Source of the DNA: Bacillota bacterium
GTDB taxonomy: Bacteria; Bacillota; Clostridia; DSM-8532
Assembly: GCA_023415825.1 (NCBI GenBank)
Contig: JAEZJF010000010.1
Location: 1-64,000 of the forward strand
Length of the DNA stretch: 64,000 nt
Direction: 5' to 3'
The translations under genes and the position numbers were made by a program. The notes beneath the pieces are model-generated. The model was not told the origin of the DNA and ran no database searches. It was given only the letters and a program-made list of their open reading frames with translations. Of this stretch, positions 16,601 to 25,302 are shown one piece after another (the first letter of the stretch is position 1; every line of letters begins with the position of its first letter).

Positions 16601-19575
16601 CAGAATTTATGCCTGTGCTTCAAGCATATGTCTATTTGTATGATATTCAACTTAGGGATTCGGTTTTGACATATAGTTTCCGTCCAGTTTCTTCCCGTTA
16701 TGGTTTATTGTCTTATGGAAACATAATAACGGTAAGCGAAGATTTGTCTAGTTTGAATTTAGATGGGGATATTCAGTTTTATGTAACCTCTTCTACTGGT
16801 GCTAGTAGTCCTGTAACAATGCGTGCAGGAGGAAATATGACCCGCATTTATGGCGGTAATGGATACTTATCGGATATAGCAGATGCAGAATTTTATCGTG
16901 AAGGTGCTGAAAAACACTTAATAACAATATCTGATAAACCAATAGAGCAGCTATACGCAAATAAAAAAACTTCTATCAAGGCCGATGGTCGAAACGGCAG
17001 CATAAGTTATCTTTCATTTGACACTAAATATCCTTATAGTGAATATATACCAATCAATAAACATTACATCGGTATAGTTCAGATGCGTAAGGACAATTTT
17101 AATTTTTCCAGTAATAATTATGGATTATTTGCAAAAGATGTTGACGGTAAACAAATTCCAATTTTGCAATCAGTTTTGAGTTATACCAGTGAAGCTTTAC
17201 TTATTGCGGGTCAACCTCATGCTAAGATTGTTCATAATATTGGCGATACCTATGGAGATAATGGCATAAGAGTAGATATACACCGCATACAACTTGATGG
17301 ATCTTTATTGACTGTTACTGCAAGTGCAACTGCTTTTTGGAAAGTTGAAGCTTGGAACCCAGGGCCAGGAAATTGGTGGAGTGAAGCCAGTACAATGCTT
17401 CTAAATAATTATACGTTTACTCTGGATTTATCCTTATCCGGTTTAAACCTAAATAGTGATATCAATATAATTGCAAATACGGCTGATTTCTCAATCAATG
17501 GCGAATTAACAAAATATGAGGGAAATACTGAGCTGGCGGCAAAGTTTTTGAGCCAAGGCATGGAAATTATGGGTTTTGGCAATAACATCAACAAAGCACA
17601 ATTTAACAGCTTTATAAAAGTCAATGACAATAAAGGATGGTATGCAGACAACGCTAATTTGGCAACAGCAATGGACACTATAGTGGCTCATGTATCAACT
17701 CCCAGAGATGAATACGATATATCCAAATATATACTTCTTAACGAAGCGATTGATACAAAGCAAATGTATAATGATTTTGAAACCGATCCCAAACATGGCC
17801 AAAGATATAGGTATACCCACACCGATCCTTACTATTTTGATAACTCTTTAGGTGTCATGGGCAGCTCCGGAATCTATACCAATGAGCCCAAGGTAGTCTT
17901 TGACAAGGTTGGTAAATTTATAATTGATTGCGAAGCCAGAGACAATCCAAAGGGTACAGATGCTGGTTTCGATACTTACAGGTTATGGAGTGATCCGGCA
18001 AGCATAGAGGTTATCGTACACCGTGCGCCGATTTCAGAGCCCGTACTAAATTCCTTCGCATACGATGGTAATGCCTATATTCTCAATATTTCCGACACTA
18101 GCTATGATCTGGATCATACCTCCTTAACTAATAAGGGTATTGTGCAAAAGGTTTGGAGCTATAAGGATATGTCAGACCCTAATGCCGGCTGGGTTGAGGG
18201 GAAGATTACTAAAGCCGTGCCAGGAAAGAAATACTTCATCAAACTCGATGTTATGGACATGGAATATGCTTGGGGTACGAAGATCATAGTTTTCTCACCA
18301 GACGAGAAGGGAAGCATCGGTATAATTCCTCAAACAAGAGATTGGGCGAATACAGGATTGACGGCTACAATTAAATACTCACCTAAAGAAACATTGAGTA
18401 AGCTCAAGTATCAGGTCACAAACTCGGAAAATGCTCCATCTGGTACTTGGACGGAAACAACTTTAGACACCGTGACACAGGTTTTGAATCAGGAAGGTAT
18501 CCATTACATACATAGTCAGGCAATTGATACATCTGGTGGTGTTACAGGAGCTGTCGGCGGGCCATACAAAATAGACTTGACACCTCCGGTCATCACTACT
18601 GACAAATCCAGCGGGGATTGCACACCAAAGGCAGATATACAAATAACAGCGACAGATGCGCTAAGCGGCTTTAAATCTATGCGCTATGCCTGGTCAACCT
18701 CTACGACTGCGCCTGCTAGTGGATGGTTTGATTGTGCTAATCCTTCAGCAACAGCCTCGCAAACCACTCAAGGCGTTTATTATCTATATGTCGAGGCATG
18801 GGATAATGCAAATAATAAGAGCAATACACAAAGATTCGGGCCGTATACGGTAATCAATAACAGGCCGCCGGTTGTATCTATTATTGGAACAGCTCCATCA
18901 TTTTTATATGAAGGCGATAATGTAGCCATAAAATTTACCGTATCGGACCCGGATCTGGACACCCTTTCATGTGATGTGCTTATACAGCAGGGAACGAATG
19001 CCATATGGTCAGGTTCTACTGTTGTTTCCCCGGCAGGGGGAGTTTATCCGCTGGTAAGCTTGCCGACGATTCAGGATGTTGCAGCCGGTGACTATACGGT
19101 CAAAATTACGGTCAGAGATCCCTATAATGCAAAAGCAACGGCGAACCATTCATTTACGGCATATACTCTGGGCATCACAGGAATGGTGAATCATACCCCA
19201 AAATGGGAGGAGAATCGCCAGAAGTATAATCATGCAGCTATAGCAGCGGGGAGGGAAACGCATGCTCAGAATACCTTCTTCCCAGGGGAGCGCTATATTC
19301 TTCATGGAGATACTACAGTAATTGATCCTCATAGCGCTGTAAGAGCGACTAATGTCAAAGTTTACATCCTGGAGACGAGTTTTAATACCATACTTAATAT
19401 GACCGGTGCAAACGGCTTCGATGGCGAGATTTGGGATGAAGTCATGGTGCGATGGGATGATAGAACGGTTGATTTTATCTTTGAGGTTACTTACAGCAAT
19501 GGGACAGTTAAAACTGATACCGTGAGAACCACTATCAAGGATGATGAATACTGGCGGCTGCACTTAGAGTTTTAA
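13624..19575 (+). CDS. Giant (1983 aa) PKD/Ig-type exoprotein
   Basis: An exported protein with an N-terminal signal peptide (residues 1 to about 29). Visible parts are an N-terminal domain of unknown type (30-250), beta-rich segments, a Pro-rich linker (PPEPTPSPRP, about 497-506), a PKD-like domain with SDPDGDQLSYSWELG (about 525-540), and further PKD/Ig-like units. A long central region (815-1400) contains a duplicated module. An Ig-like unit starts at TPPVITTDKSSGDC (about 1652), a PKD-like unit at NNRPPVVSIIG (about 1745), and a C-terminal domain with FFPGERYILHGDT. No LPXTG motif, SLH repeat or C-terminal span is visible, so cell attachment probably depends on a partner such as the SLH protein just upstream. 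It is best read as an adhesin or structural filament-associated protein. Confidence is high that it is a gene and moderate on its role. Confidence 0.85.
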   Translation: MKMRKRTIAKLLVFILLCTRFTIPSISIAVPSQAEYDNMKNIFLNNPTEFDINGTRKGGYDGYWAKIQEINRITGSPIQNSKGQYINPYVYENYGKLVVYDEPSGDFYVKTREAHMKRLSDNSLGEYKYLGYAVNGDLVTNDLYHNPASTGGFKTKEDYKNKNYSVVPGGQESWAKLHPLQKEFLKNTEFYDDDYNKPVGGNPGIFLAYVLGNDRVETHSKVQVAPGLARGSSVMIPYDKTNWNTVTFPPMADVSIKGTISTDKETYTIPAGANSVDVKATVKGTAAVAPIEMASLLDKMLFEFYGLKPDNGQESSKPVGIGKLTESVAFTKTYTRRNLKVGSNSVELVANVGLTTKLNDDIKPDNPKKTITIIVEESPDPGAMALLVADPRAIQYANKDINIKLTIGYGISGITDISKISRVTATLTDVGAGFDLPIKLNGEELKNVTIPASFMNSVGNDGSKDKLYELLVTYHLKDGQQLRATSKAVVTISKKPPEPTPSPRPDNEPPMVKLNAPAEVKAGQSFSAWAMGSDPDGDQLSYSWELGVANGSGGGSGAWLWYDSKYSNTTQRIDVIVSDGKDTNGDWAKIYVLPPTVEAKIGIGGSLKENRKVTISDVSSSPDYFPVSSRTWSIMPVPSSGTSINDIKHDGNITSVNKDVLFKKAGEYMITLTVRNTAGYEDTVTKYITIAPDEAPVTGISTVTIVYRNPKDDNNALMELSDKSYSNDNDVITRRLWRYKYDSDNDGSFEDEAWLVLSSSNFETASFKTKNVGKYLIQVDVKESFGQPTIPEYITDVDYRTASTSTVVNVANLAPIVSLNLKEKKMADFYFNMQNTAYNNNQVTDLINTKLVPVLNAQNYDYKISVNNNNQFHVSNDAIPERQTNFRTDNTFLYFTKEAGCTNFTYTPSKRNIMIGQNWNSGLGKLEPTWGNAAADILDLTVGIVELSDGRSYTDFGRLKFYAKDNLGKEVTLFDFQNYNWYVRLYVKGNLISEFMPVLQAYVYLYDIQLRDSVLTYSFRPVSSRYGLLSYGNIITVSEDLSSLNLDGDIQFYVTSSTGASSPVTMRAGGNMTRIYGGNGYLSDIADAEFYREGAEKHLITISDKPIEQLYANKKTSIKADGRNGSISYLSFDTKYPYSEYIPINKHYIGIVQMRKDNFNFSSNNYGLFAKDVDGKQIPILQSVLSYTSEALLIAGQPHAKIVHNIGDTYGDNGIRVDIHRIQLDGSLLTVTASATAFWKVEAWNPGPGNWWSEASTMLLNNYTFTLDLSLSGLNLNSDINIIANTADFSINGELTKYEGNTELAAKFLSQGMEIMGFGNNINKAQFNSFIKVNDNKGWYADNANLATAMDTIVAHVSTPRDEYDISKYILLNEAIDTKQMYNDFETDPKHGQRYRYTHTDPYYFDNSLGVMGSSGIYTNEPKVVFDKVGKFIIDCEARDNPKGTDAGFDTYRLWSDPASIEVIVHRAPISEPVLNSFAYDGNAYILNISDTSYDLDHTSLTNKGIVQKVWSYKDMSDPNAGWVEGKITKAVPGKKYFIKLDVMDMEYAWGTKIIVFSPDEKGSIGIIPQTRDWANTGLTATIKYSPKETLSKLKYQVTNSENAPSGTWTETTLDTVTQVLNQEGIHYIHSQAIDTSGGVTGAVGGPYKIDLTPPVITTDKSSGDCTPKADIQITATDALSGFKSMRYAWSTSTTAPASGWFDCANPSATASQTTQGVYYLYVEAWDNANNKSNTQRFGPYTVINNRPPVVSIIGTAPSFLYEGDNVAIKFTVSDPDLDTLSCDVLIQQGTNAIWSGSTVVSPAGGVYPLVSLPTIQDVAAGDYTVKITVRDPYNAKATANHSFTAYTLGITGMVNHTPKWEENRQKYNHAAIAAGRETHAQNTFFPGERYILHGDTTVIDPHSAVRATNVKVYILETSFNTILNMTGANGFDGEIWDEVMVRWDDRTVDFIFEVTYSNGTVKTDTVRTTIKDDEYWRLHLEF

Positions 19576-19609
19576 TAGGTCCAAGGGATATCATCATTGG
19601 GGGAAAAAT

Positions 19610-19645
19610 AAAAGCGCCCCTGACTAAACCAAATCGCTTTTACTA
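19610..19645 (+). terminator. Weak hairpin after the giant gene
   Basis: AAAAGCG and CGCTTTT are separated by about 18 bases. There is no strong T run, so termination here is uncertain. Confidence 0.3.
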
Positions 19646-19834
19646 CGTCATATATGATTGAAAGCAATTAGTTCTTTAAAAAAGATTGACTTAAATATTT
19701 CTTTTTGTCATTGAACTAGCCGATATTATATGATAAGAGGAAATTAATTTTGACAAAATAGATGTAAAATTTACACAATTATTTTTTTAATATGATAAAA
19801 TATGAATTGAATACAAATGAAAAGGAGAATACGA

Positions 19835-22078
19835 ATGATGAAGAACACAAAAAGGATACTTACGATTTTTTTACTCATTGCTTTAGTACTGACCAGCTCT
19901 TTATCAGTAAATGTTCTTGCGGCTGAAAAAACATCACAGGAAAAGGCTGAAGCACTAAATACCGTCAAAGTCATAACCGGTGTCAATGGTGAATATAATT
20001 TACGCAATCAGCTTCGCAGAAGTGAAGCAGTTACGTTTATTGTTCGTTTAATTGGAAAAGCAGATTATGTTGTACAGAATAAGACTCTTTACAGTATGAC
20101 ACCCTTTTCCGATGTTCCCTCCAATCAATGGTTTGCTCCCTATATCGGGTATTGTATCGAAAAGGGATTTGTTTCAACAGGGGCGAAAGAGTTCAAACCC
20201 AACGATTATATCTCGGACAAGGATTTCATAAAGCTTGTTCTAAATGCACTGGACTATAGGGAAGGCATAGACTTTACATCGGATAATGCCTTTGATAAAG
20301 CCAAAGATATCGGTCTCACGTCCCTTACCTATTATGTCAATCATGTTAGCCGTGATATTATCACTACCCGAGAAAGTGCAGTGGATATCCTTTATACTGC
20401 GCTTTCACTCAAGGTGCGCACCGGGGATAAAATATTATGTCAGAAGTTAATAGACGAGGGAGTTGTTACAAGAAGGCAGCTCACATCGTTAGGTTTTTTC
20501 GAGGATACCCTTGTCACTGATATACTTGAGATTAACACCATGGATCTTAAGAAATTGGAAATAAAGCTCAATGAAAATGTTACGTTTGTTTCAGGTGTTA
20601 AGATCTATCCCAAAGACAATGTATTTGCAGTACTTGATAGCAGTATTGAGTTGATAACGGGAAATACCCTTATCATTAAAACAGAAGCTATGGATGAAAA
20701 GAAGGAATATACGCTTGAATTGACCGGGGTGATAGATGAAAAAGAAAATGTTGTTGACAAATTGCTGAAAAACTTTAAAGGCTTTGAGTCCAAGGAAGTT
20801 AATTCAGACTTTTTCCGTATTAAAAAGATAGAGCCTGTCAACAGCCATAGCGTCAAGGTCTATTTTACCCATCCTGTTTCCGTAAACAGCGAGGTATTCT
20901 TACATTATTCATTTTTAATGGGGAATACGGTTATTGCCGATGGTAAGCAGGGCCATATCAATGCGGCGCTAATCAGCTCAAATGAAAATGCGGTATTGGT
21001 AAGCCTTAACAATGGGATGCTTAACCAAGATACTCTTTATACCCTTCTTATTGAAGGTAGTATGACGAGTGGCTACGGCGTTAAAATGAATAATGGCCAG
21101 GGCGACAGCATGAAGTTTATTGCCAGCGGTGGTGATAGCCAAAAGTTCGAGTTGGAGCAAATAATCACCATTGACAAGAAAACTCTGCTTTTACAGTTCA
21201 GCAAGGAAGTTAATCCGTTCCTGGCGGGACAGATCTTTAATTTCTATGTCACCGACGAAGGTAACACTCCTATCAGGATAAGTAGTACAACCGTTGATAA
21301 TAGTGGTGCCGGTGTTTTTATAAACCTTGAAAAAGAAATGACCCTGGATAAAAAATACGCGCTAACCATCAATAATTTAAACGACGCCGCAAAGCAGCAA
21401 TATATTACTGAAGAAAGATTCTCATTCAAGGCTGACTATGGAACAACTACTGATACCACATCAATTTATGATATCAATGTCATCGATAATCAAACTGTCG
21501 AGGTTATTTTCAGCAAGCCTTTAAACGCTGCCGCCGCCACAAAACCTTCAAACTATACCATCAGGCGCAGGAGCAATTATGCGGGGATTCAACCGGACAA
21601 GGTTCTCTATGACCCCATCGAAAACAAGGCCAAGTTGTTTTTACCCAAGAACAACCCTCTGTATGATAACTATGACTATGAGATAAGACTGGATAGCGCT
21701 TTGAAGGACTTTTTAGGTAACAGCATCAATACTTCGGGCGTCGGGTTTTCCGGGACAAGCAGGCAAATGGAAGAGGCCGTCATTGAGCGCATTGCTCCCA
21801 TTTCCGATGACGCAGTTAAAGTGACTTTCACAAAAGAAATTGCCTTCACCGAATCCAATCTTGTTCCCTCTAACTATACATTGGAATATATGTACAACAG
21901 ATTCAGTATTAAAAAAATACCCGTAAGTGTTCTTTATGTCAATGAAAAAACACTGGTTCTTAAATTTGATGCCCTTGAATACGATCTTTCCTATAAGCTT
22001 AAAATAGCCGAATTGTTGGATTACACAGGCAATATCACTAAAGGCAGAGAAAAAGAATTTAAAATGGGAAATCAGTAA
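19835..22078 (+). CDS. SLH protein with repeated SbsA-type Ig-like domains
   Basis: A 747-residue exported protein. The start at 19835 is set by AAGGAG at 19822-19827; an in-frame ATG at 19817 lies before that site. A signal peptide ends near VLAAE. SLH-like repeats fill residues about 25-205 (FSDVPSNQWFAPYIGYCIEKG is the clearest). From about 225 onward come four or five units with the pattern VKVYF/VEVIF/VKVTFTKEI...NYTL, typical of bacterial Ig-like SbsA domains. It should be wall-bound and extend outward, so it could be an S-layer or adhesin component of the Tad-like structure. It has a separate upstream gap of 260 bases and its own terminator. Confidence 0.85.
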   Translation: MMKNTKRILTIFLLIALVLTSSLSVNVLAAEKTSQEKAEALNTVKVITGVNGEYNLRNQLRRSEAVTFIVRLIGKADYVVQNKTLYSMTPFSDVPSNQWFAPYIGYCIEKGFVSTGAKEFKPNDYISDKDFIKLVLNALDYREGIDFTSDNAFDKAKDIGLTSLTYYVNHVSRDIITTRESAVDILYTALSLKVRTGDKILCQKLIDEGVVTRRQLTSLGFFEDTLVTDILEINTMDLKKLEIKLNENVTFVSGVKIYPKDNVFAVLDSSIELITGNTLIIKTEAMDEKKEYTLELTGVIDEKENVVDKLLKNFKGFESKEVNSDFFRIKKIEPVNSHSVKVYFTHPVSVNSEVFLHYSFLMGNTVIADGKQGHINAALISSNENAVLVSLNNGMLNQDTLYTLLIEGSMTSGYGVKMNNGQGDSMKFIASGGDSQKFELEQIITIDKKTLLLQFSKEVNPFLAGQIFNFYVTDEGNTPIRISSTTVDNSGAGVFINLEKEMTLDKKYALTINNLNDAAKQQYITEERFSFKADYGTTTDTTSIYDINVIDNQTVEVIFSKPLNAAAATKPSNYTIRRRSNYAGIQPDKVLYDPIENKAKLFLPKNNPLYDNYDYEIRLDSALKDFLGNSINTSGVGFSGTSRQMEEAVIERIAPISDDAVKVTFTKEIAFTESNLVPSNYTLEYMYNRFSIKKIPVSVLYVNEKTLVLKFDALEYDLSYKLKIAELLDYTGNITKGREKEFKMGNQ

Positions 22079-22100
22079 AAAAGAAATAAGAACTATTCAA

Positions 22101-22128
22101 ATAGAGGGCGTAAGCCCTCTATTTTTTT
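22101..22128 (+). terminator. Intrinsic terminator after the second SLH gene
   Basis: ATAGAGGGC (22101-22109), a GTAA loop and GCCCTCTAT (22114-22122), then a run of T. It closes the surface-structure region. Confidence 0.93.
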
Positions 22129-22279
22129 CGCGATTATTTTTTACATTTTTTATTTTCTATCTGACTGGAAGAAGAACAGTTTGTAAGCAAGGGGTTTCAT
22201 AATCAAGCGAAGGCTTTCAATACATAATAGTTTTGTATTAGTCATAAAATTGCTAGAGACAAACGAATGGCAGAATTCT

Positions 22280-23020
22280 ATGAAAGCTAGGGTTATCATA
22301 ATTAAAAAGCAAACTGCCTTTTTTTGTATTGTTTTTCTTAGCTTTATTCTAACGGGTATGCCCCTATTCATTCATAGCTTAAGTGAGCCAGCTCATTCAT
22401 CTATACCAAAAAACAAAGTAGTTGTGATTGATCCTGGTCATGGAGGTATTGATGGAGGAACAAGTAAGGATGGGGTGGTTGAAAAGGAGATTACTCTTGC
22501 GATTGGTATAAAACTCAGAACCATTCTTGAAGAACGGGGATATACCGTAATAATGACCAGAGAAGAAGACATTTCCCTTGGTGGATTGGAAAACTCTGTA
22601 AAAAGCCGTCATATGAAGGACTTAAAAAAACGAGTAGATATTATCAATAATAACAACGCTGAATTTTTTGTGAGTATCCATATCAACAGCAATCCCAAAA
22701 ATCCAAGAGCTAACGGATCAATTGTATTTTATAGTACCATCTTTGATCAGAATAAAATACTGGCGTATAGCATTCAGCGCTCTTTGAACAGCATTGTCGT
22801 GAATGGGGAAAAACGATCGATTCATGATCCACAGAAAGCGAGCTTCTACATATTGAAATATTCTGAAATACCAGGTGCACTTGTAGAAGTGGCATTTATT
22901 TCAAATAAAGCTGAAAAAAAGCTACTGTCAGATGATGGCTTTTGTACTTCTATTGCCGAGTCAATAGCAAACGGAATAGGAAACTACATCAAGGGATTTA
23001 ATGAAGACTTTATCAAATAG
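22280..23020 (+). CDS. cwlD: N-acetylmuramoyl-L-alanine amidase, CwlD-like
   Basis: Amidase_3 enzyme that cuts the bond between muramic acid and the stem peptide. CwlD acts in making muramic-lactam in the spore cortex. The protein has an N-terminal signal anchor and the zinc and catalytic motifs VIDPGHGGIDGG (His), VEKEI (Glu), SIHINSNP (His) and LVEVAFISN (Glu). I start it at the ATG at 22280; neither this nor a TTG at 22250 has a clear ribosome-binding site. The next two genes are deacetylases, which fits a role in cell-wall or cortex modification, since CwlD works together with PdaA-type deacetylases. Confidence 0.8.
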   Translation: MKARVIIIKKQTAFFCIVFLSFILTGMPLFIHSLSEPAHSSIPKNKVVVIDPGHGGIDGGTSKDGVVEKEITLAIGIKLRTILEERGYTVIMTREEDISLGGLENSVKSRHMKDLKKRVDIINNNNAEFFVSIHINSNPKNPRANGSIVFYSTIFDQNKILAYSIQRSLNSIVVNGEKRSIHDPQKASFYILKYSEIPGALVEVAFISNKAEKKLLSDDGFCTSIAESIANGIGNYIKGFNEDFIK

Positions 23021-23033
23021 TGGGGTGGAGCTT

Positions 23034-23873
23034 TTGAAAAAGATGTATTTTGTTGTTGTCAGGCCGACTCTATTTAGCAAGCTAATCATTATATCGGTTG
23101 CTGTCATAATGAGTTTCTCAATTATATCGTCTGGACGAAGTATTTATGAAGGTGCCAAGTCCATATTTTGGGAAGGTGAAAATGCTGAGGGAAGACCTGA
23201 TGAAGCTAAGCTTTCAATTGTAATAGACGACTTTGGTTCCGCAAAAGATGGTGTGGAAGAGATGATGTCTATAGAGCAGCATTTGACTTTTGCTGTGATA
23301 CCTTTTCTTGATTTTACTAATAAAAATGCATTACAGGCTCATGAAAAAGGCTTTGAAATTATCGTACATCTACCCATGGAGCCTAAGAAGGGTAAACGCA
23401 GTTGGCTTGGGCCTAATCCGATTTTATCGGGAATGGAATATGATGTGGTAAGAAAAATTGTTAAGGACTCCATGGATAATGTTCCTTTTGCAGTCGGTGC
23501 TAACATACATATGGGGTCCAAGGCAAGCAGTGAAGAAACCATTATGACCGCGGTTCTGGATGAGATCAAGGAAAGAAATCTTTACTTTTTAGATAGCCGT
23601 ACGGCATCAAAACCGGTAGCAAAAGACATAGCCCGGGAAAAAGAGGTAGTATGTTTTGAAAGAGATGTCTTTTTGGACGGACAGCAACCGAAAGATTTTG
23701 TTAAAAAGCGTTTAAAGCAGGCAGGAGATTTAGCATTGAAAAAGGGCTATGCAATAGCGATAGGGCATGTAGGTATAGAAGGAGGGAAAGTGACCGCGGA
23801 AGCCATAACGGAGATGATCCCTGAATTTGACAGAAAAAACATAAAGCTTGTATTTTTATCTGAATTATTCTAA
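23034..23873 (+). CDS. Divergent polysaccharide deacetylase family protein
   Basis: A protein of about 279 residues with an N-terminal membrane anchor and a divergent polysaccharide deacetylase (YibQ-like) domain. Motifs are LSIVIDDFG (the conserved DD), FAVIPF, HLPMEP, GANIHMGS, LYFLDSRT and AIGHVG. The family fold is known; its substrate is not settled. Two starts are possible, TTG at 23034 and ATG at 23043, both after GGTGGAG; the spacing suits neither perfectly. It follows the amidase gene by 13 bases and is probably in the same operon. Confidence 0.85.
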   Translation: MKKMYFVVVRPTLFSKLIIISVAVIMSFSIISSGRSIYEGAKSIFWEGENAEGRPDEAKLSIVIDDFGSAKDGVEEMMSIEQHLTFAVIPFLDFTNKNALQAHEKGFEIIVHLPMEPKKGKRSWLGPNPILSGMEYDVVRKIVKDSMDNVPFAVGANIHMGSKASSEETIMTAVLDEIKERNLYFLDSRTASKPVAKDIAREKEVVCFERDVFLDGQQPKDFVKKRLKQAGDLALKKGYAIAIGHVGIEGGKVTAEAITEMIPEFDRKNIKLVFLSELF

Positions 23874-23952
23874 ATCCTCTATATGATGTCTGTTTCACGG
23901 CTCGTTAGCATATGATTTAAGTGTTATAGACATTAACTTAAAAGGAAGATTT

Positions 23953-24825
23953 ATGATAATCAGAATCAAGCCTAAAGCGATTATAGCAACTCTTCTGGCA
24001 GTTGTTATCATTCAGTTGTCTTTCTTAATGGTAGAAAACTTTTATGTAAAGTCCGTTAATGGGGATGCAGAAGAAAAGGTAACTATCCCGATCATCCTGT
24101 ATCACAGTATATTAACAAAAGATAAGATCATTGACAGATATACCATCACCCCCAGTGAGCTTGAAAGTGATTTAGAATATGTTCGTGATAATGGGTATAC
24201 AACAATCACCATGAGCGATCTGATTGATTACGTTTATGATGGCAAGGCTCTGCCTGTGAAGCCTCTGATTATCACATTTGATGATGGTTATCTTAATAAC
24301 TACGAATATGCTTATCCTTTACTAAAAAAGTATGAGATGAAAGCTGTTTTATCGATAATAGGTTGTTATGTGGATCTATTTACAAATGAGAAAAGCGACA
24401 ATCTGGTTTATTCACACATTAACTGGGATCAAGTTAACGCGCTGTTAGAATCAGGCTGTTTTGAATTGCAAAATCATACCTATAGTTTGCATACCAAAAA
24501 GAAAGGGAGAGTGGGCGCAAAAATTAAAAGAGGAGAATCACTTGAGCATTATGAGAAAATATTGACTGAGGATATTGGAGGTTTTCAGCAGCTCATAACA
24601 GAGAAAACAGGATACACACCTAATACTTTTGTGTATCCCTATGGAGAAGTAAGCAAAGAGTCCATCCTTATCTTAAAGGACATGGGCTTTAGAGCAAGCC
24701 TTTCGACATATGGCGGTATTAACTACTTGACACGCGACCCTGATATGCTTTTTGGATTGAAGCGCAATGACCGCCCACGGGGAGTATCAAGCAGAACATT
24801 TTTTACCGGCATATACAAAAAGTGA
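23953..24825 (+). CDS. Membrane-anchored NodB-type polysaccharide deacetylase
   Basis: A 290-residue protein with an N-terminal anchor (residues 10-27) and a carbohydrate esterase 4 domain. IITFDDGY near residue 112 provides the catalytic Asp and first metal ligand, QNHTYSLH near 172 supplies the two His residues, and VYPYGE near 229 is motif 3. The start has AAAAGGAAG 8 bases upstream. It probably acts on peptidoglycan or another wall polymer. It lies 80 bases after the divergent deacetylase. Confidence 0.88.
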   Translation: MIIRIKPKAIIATLLAVVIIQLSFLMVENFYVKSVNGDAEEKVTIPIILYHSILTKDKIIDRYTITPSELESDLEYVRDNGYTTITMSDLIDYVYDGKALPVKPLIITFDDGYLNNYEYAYPLLKKYEMKAVLSIIGCYVDLFTNEKSDNLVYSHINWDQVNALLESGCFELQNHTYSLHTKKKGRVGAKIKRGESLEHYEKILTEDIGGFQQLITEKTGYTPNTFVYPYGEVSKESILILKDMGFRASLSTYGGINYLTRDPDMLFGLKRNDRPRGVSSRTFFTGIYKK

Positions 24826-24864
24826 TGAGGATTTCGCAGTAAGCTATTAATGCAGGTTTGGCAG

Positions 24865-25071
24865 CTATTTACTGCTAATATCATTATTGTTCTTATTGTC
24901 CTTACTGTCCTGGGCGGCTTGCGCTGCTGCAATAGTAAGGATAATACTGCCTACGGCTACTAAAAAATTGCCTATTATATTATTTTCATCAGCCGTTTTG
25001 CCTGCGGCAAATACAACTGCAAGGGCATCCGCCAATACGGCCAGTTCAATCGGATCATTGCTACATGCCAT
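24865..25071 (-). CDS. Small hydrophobic protein of unknown function
   Basis: A 68-residue protein starting MACSNDPIEL; the ATG at 25071 has GAGGTG upstream. Residues 10-55 are Ala/Val-rich and could form a single amphipathic or membrane helix pair; the tail is Asp/Asn/Lys-rich. Short proteins with this layout are common in clostridia but I cannot assign a function. It is a stand-alone leftward gene just before the cotJ region's terminator. Confidence 0.55.
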   Translation of the reverse strand: MACSNDPIELAVLADALAVVFAAGKTADENNIIGNFLVAVGSIILTIAAAQAAQDSKDNKNNNDISSK

Positions 25072-25140
25072 TTTTTTCACCTCATAAATATTGTATGCGG
25101 ACAAATTTGTTAATGTTAGTACATATGTTGCTTGACAATA

Positions 25141-25191
25141 AAGAAGAAGTTTGGAAGACCACGGGCTGGTAGGCCATCCAAGCTTCTTCTT
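25141..25191. terminator. Strong hairpin downstream of cotJABC
   Basis: AAGAAGAAGTTTGGA (25141-25155) pairs with TCCAAGCTTCTTCTT (25177-25191), with one G-T pair. T-rich tracts lie on both sides. It most likely ends leftward transcription of cotJABC. Confidence 0.7.
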
Positions 25192-25199
25192 TTATGAAT

Positions 25200-25248
25200 G
25201 GGGCGAGGTATGTGGTGCGTTCCTTGCTGAACACACCTTTATTACAGG
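25200..25248 (+). repeat. Dispersed palindromic repeat copy
   Basis: GGGGCGAGGTATGTGGTGCGTTCC and the opposite arm AACACACCTTTATTAC. It lies between the cotJC stop and the downstream terminator. Confidence 0.6.
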
Positions 25249-25302
25249 TAACCCCTTGTTGTTCCTGCCGGAACGCATTGTGAAGGCAATTACCGGAGGA
25301 CC

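Noticed and set aside
23890..23912. Another copy of the dispersed repeat (CACGGCTCG)
   Set aside because: The match is too short to separate from chance.
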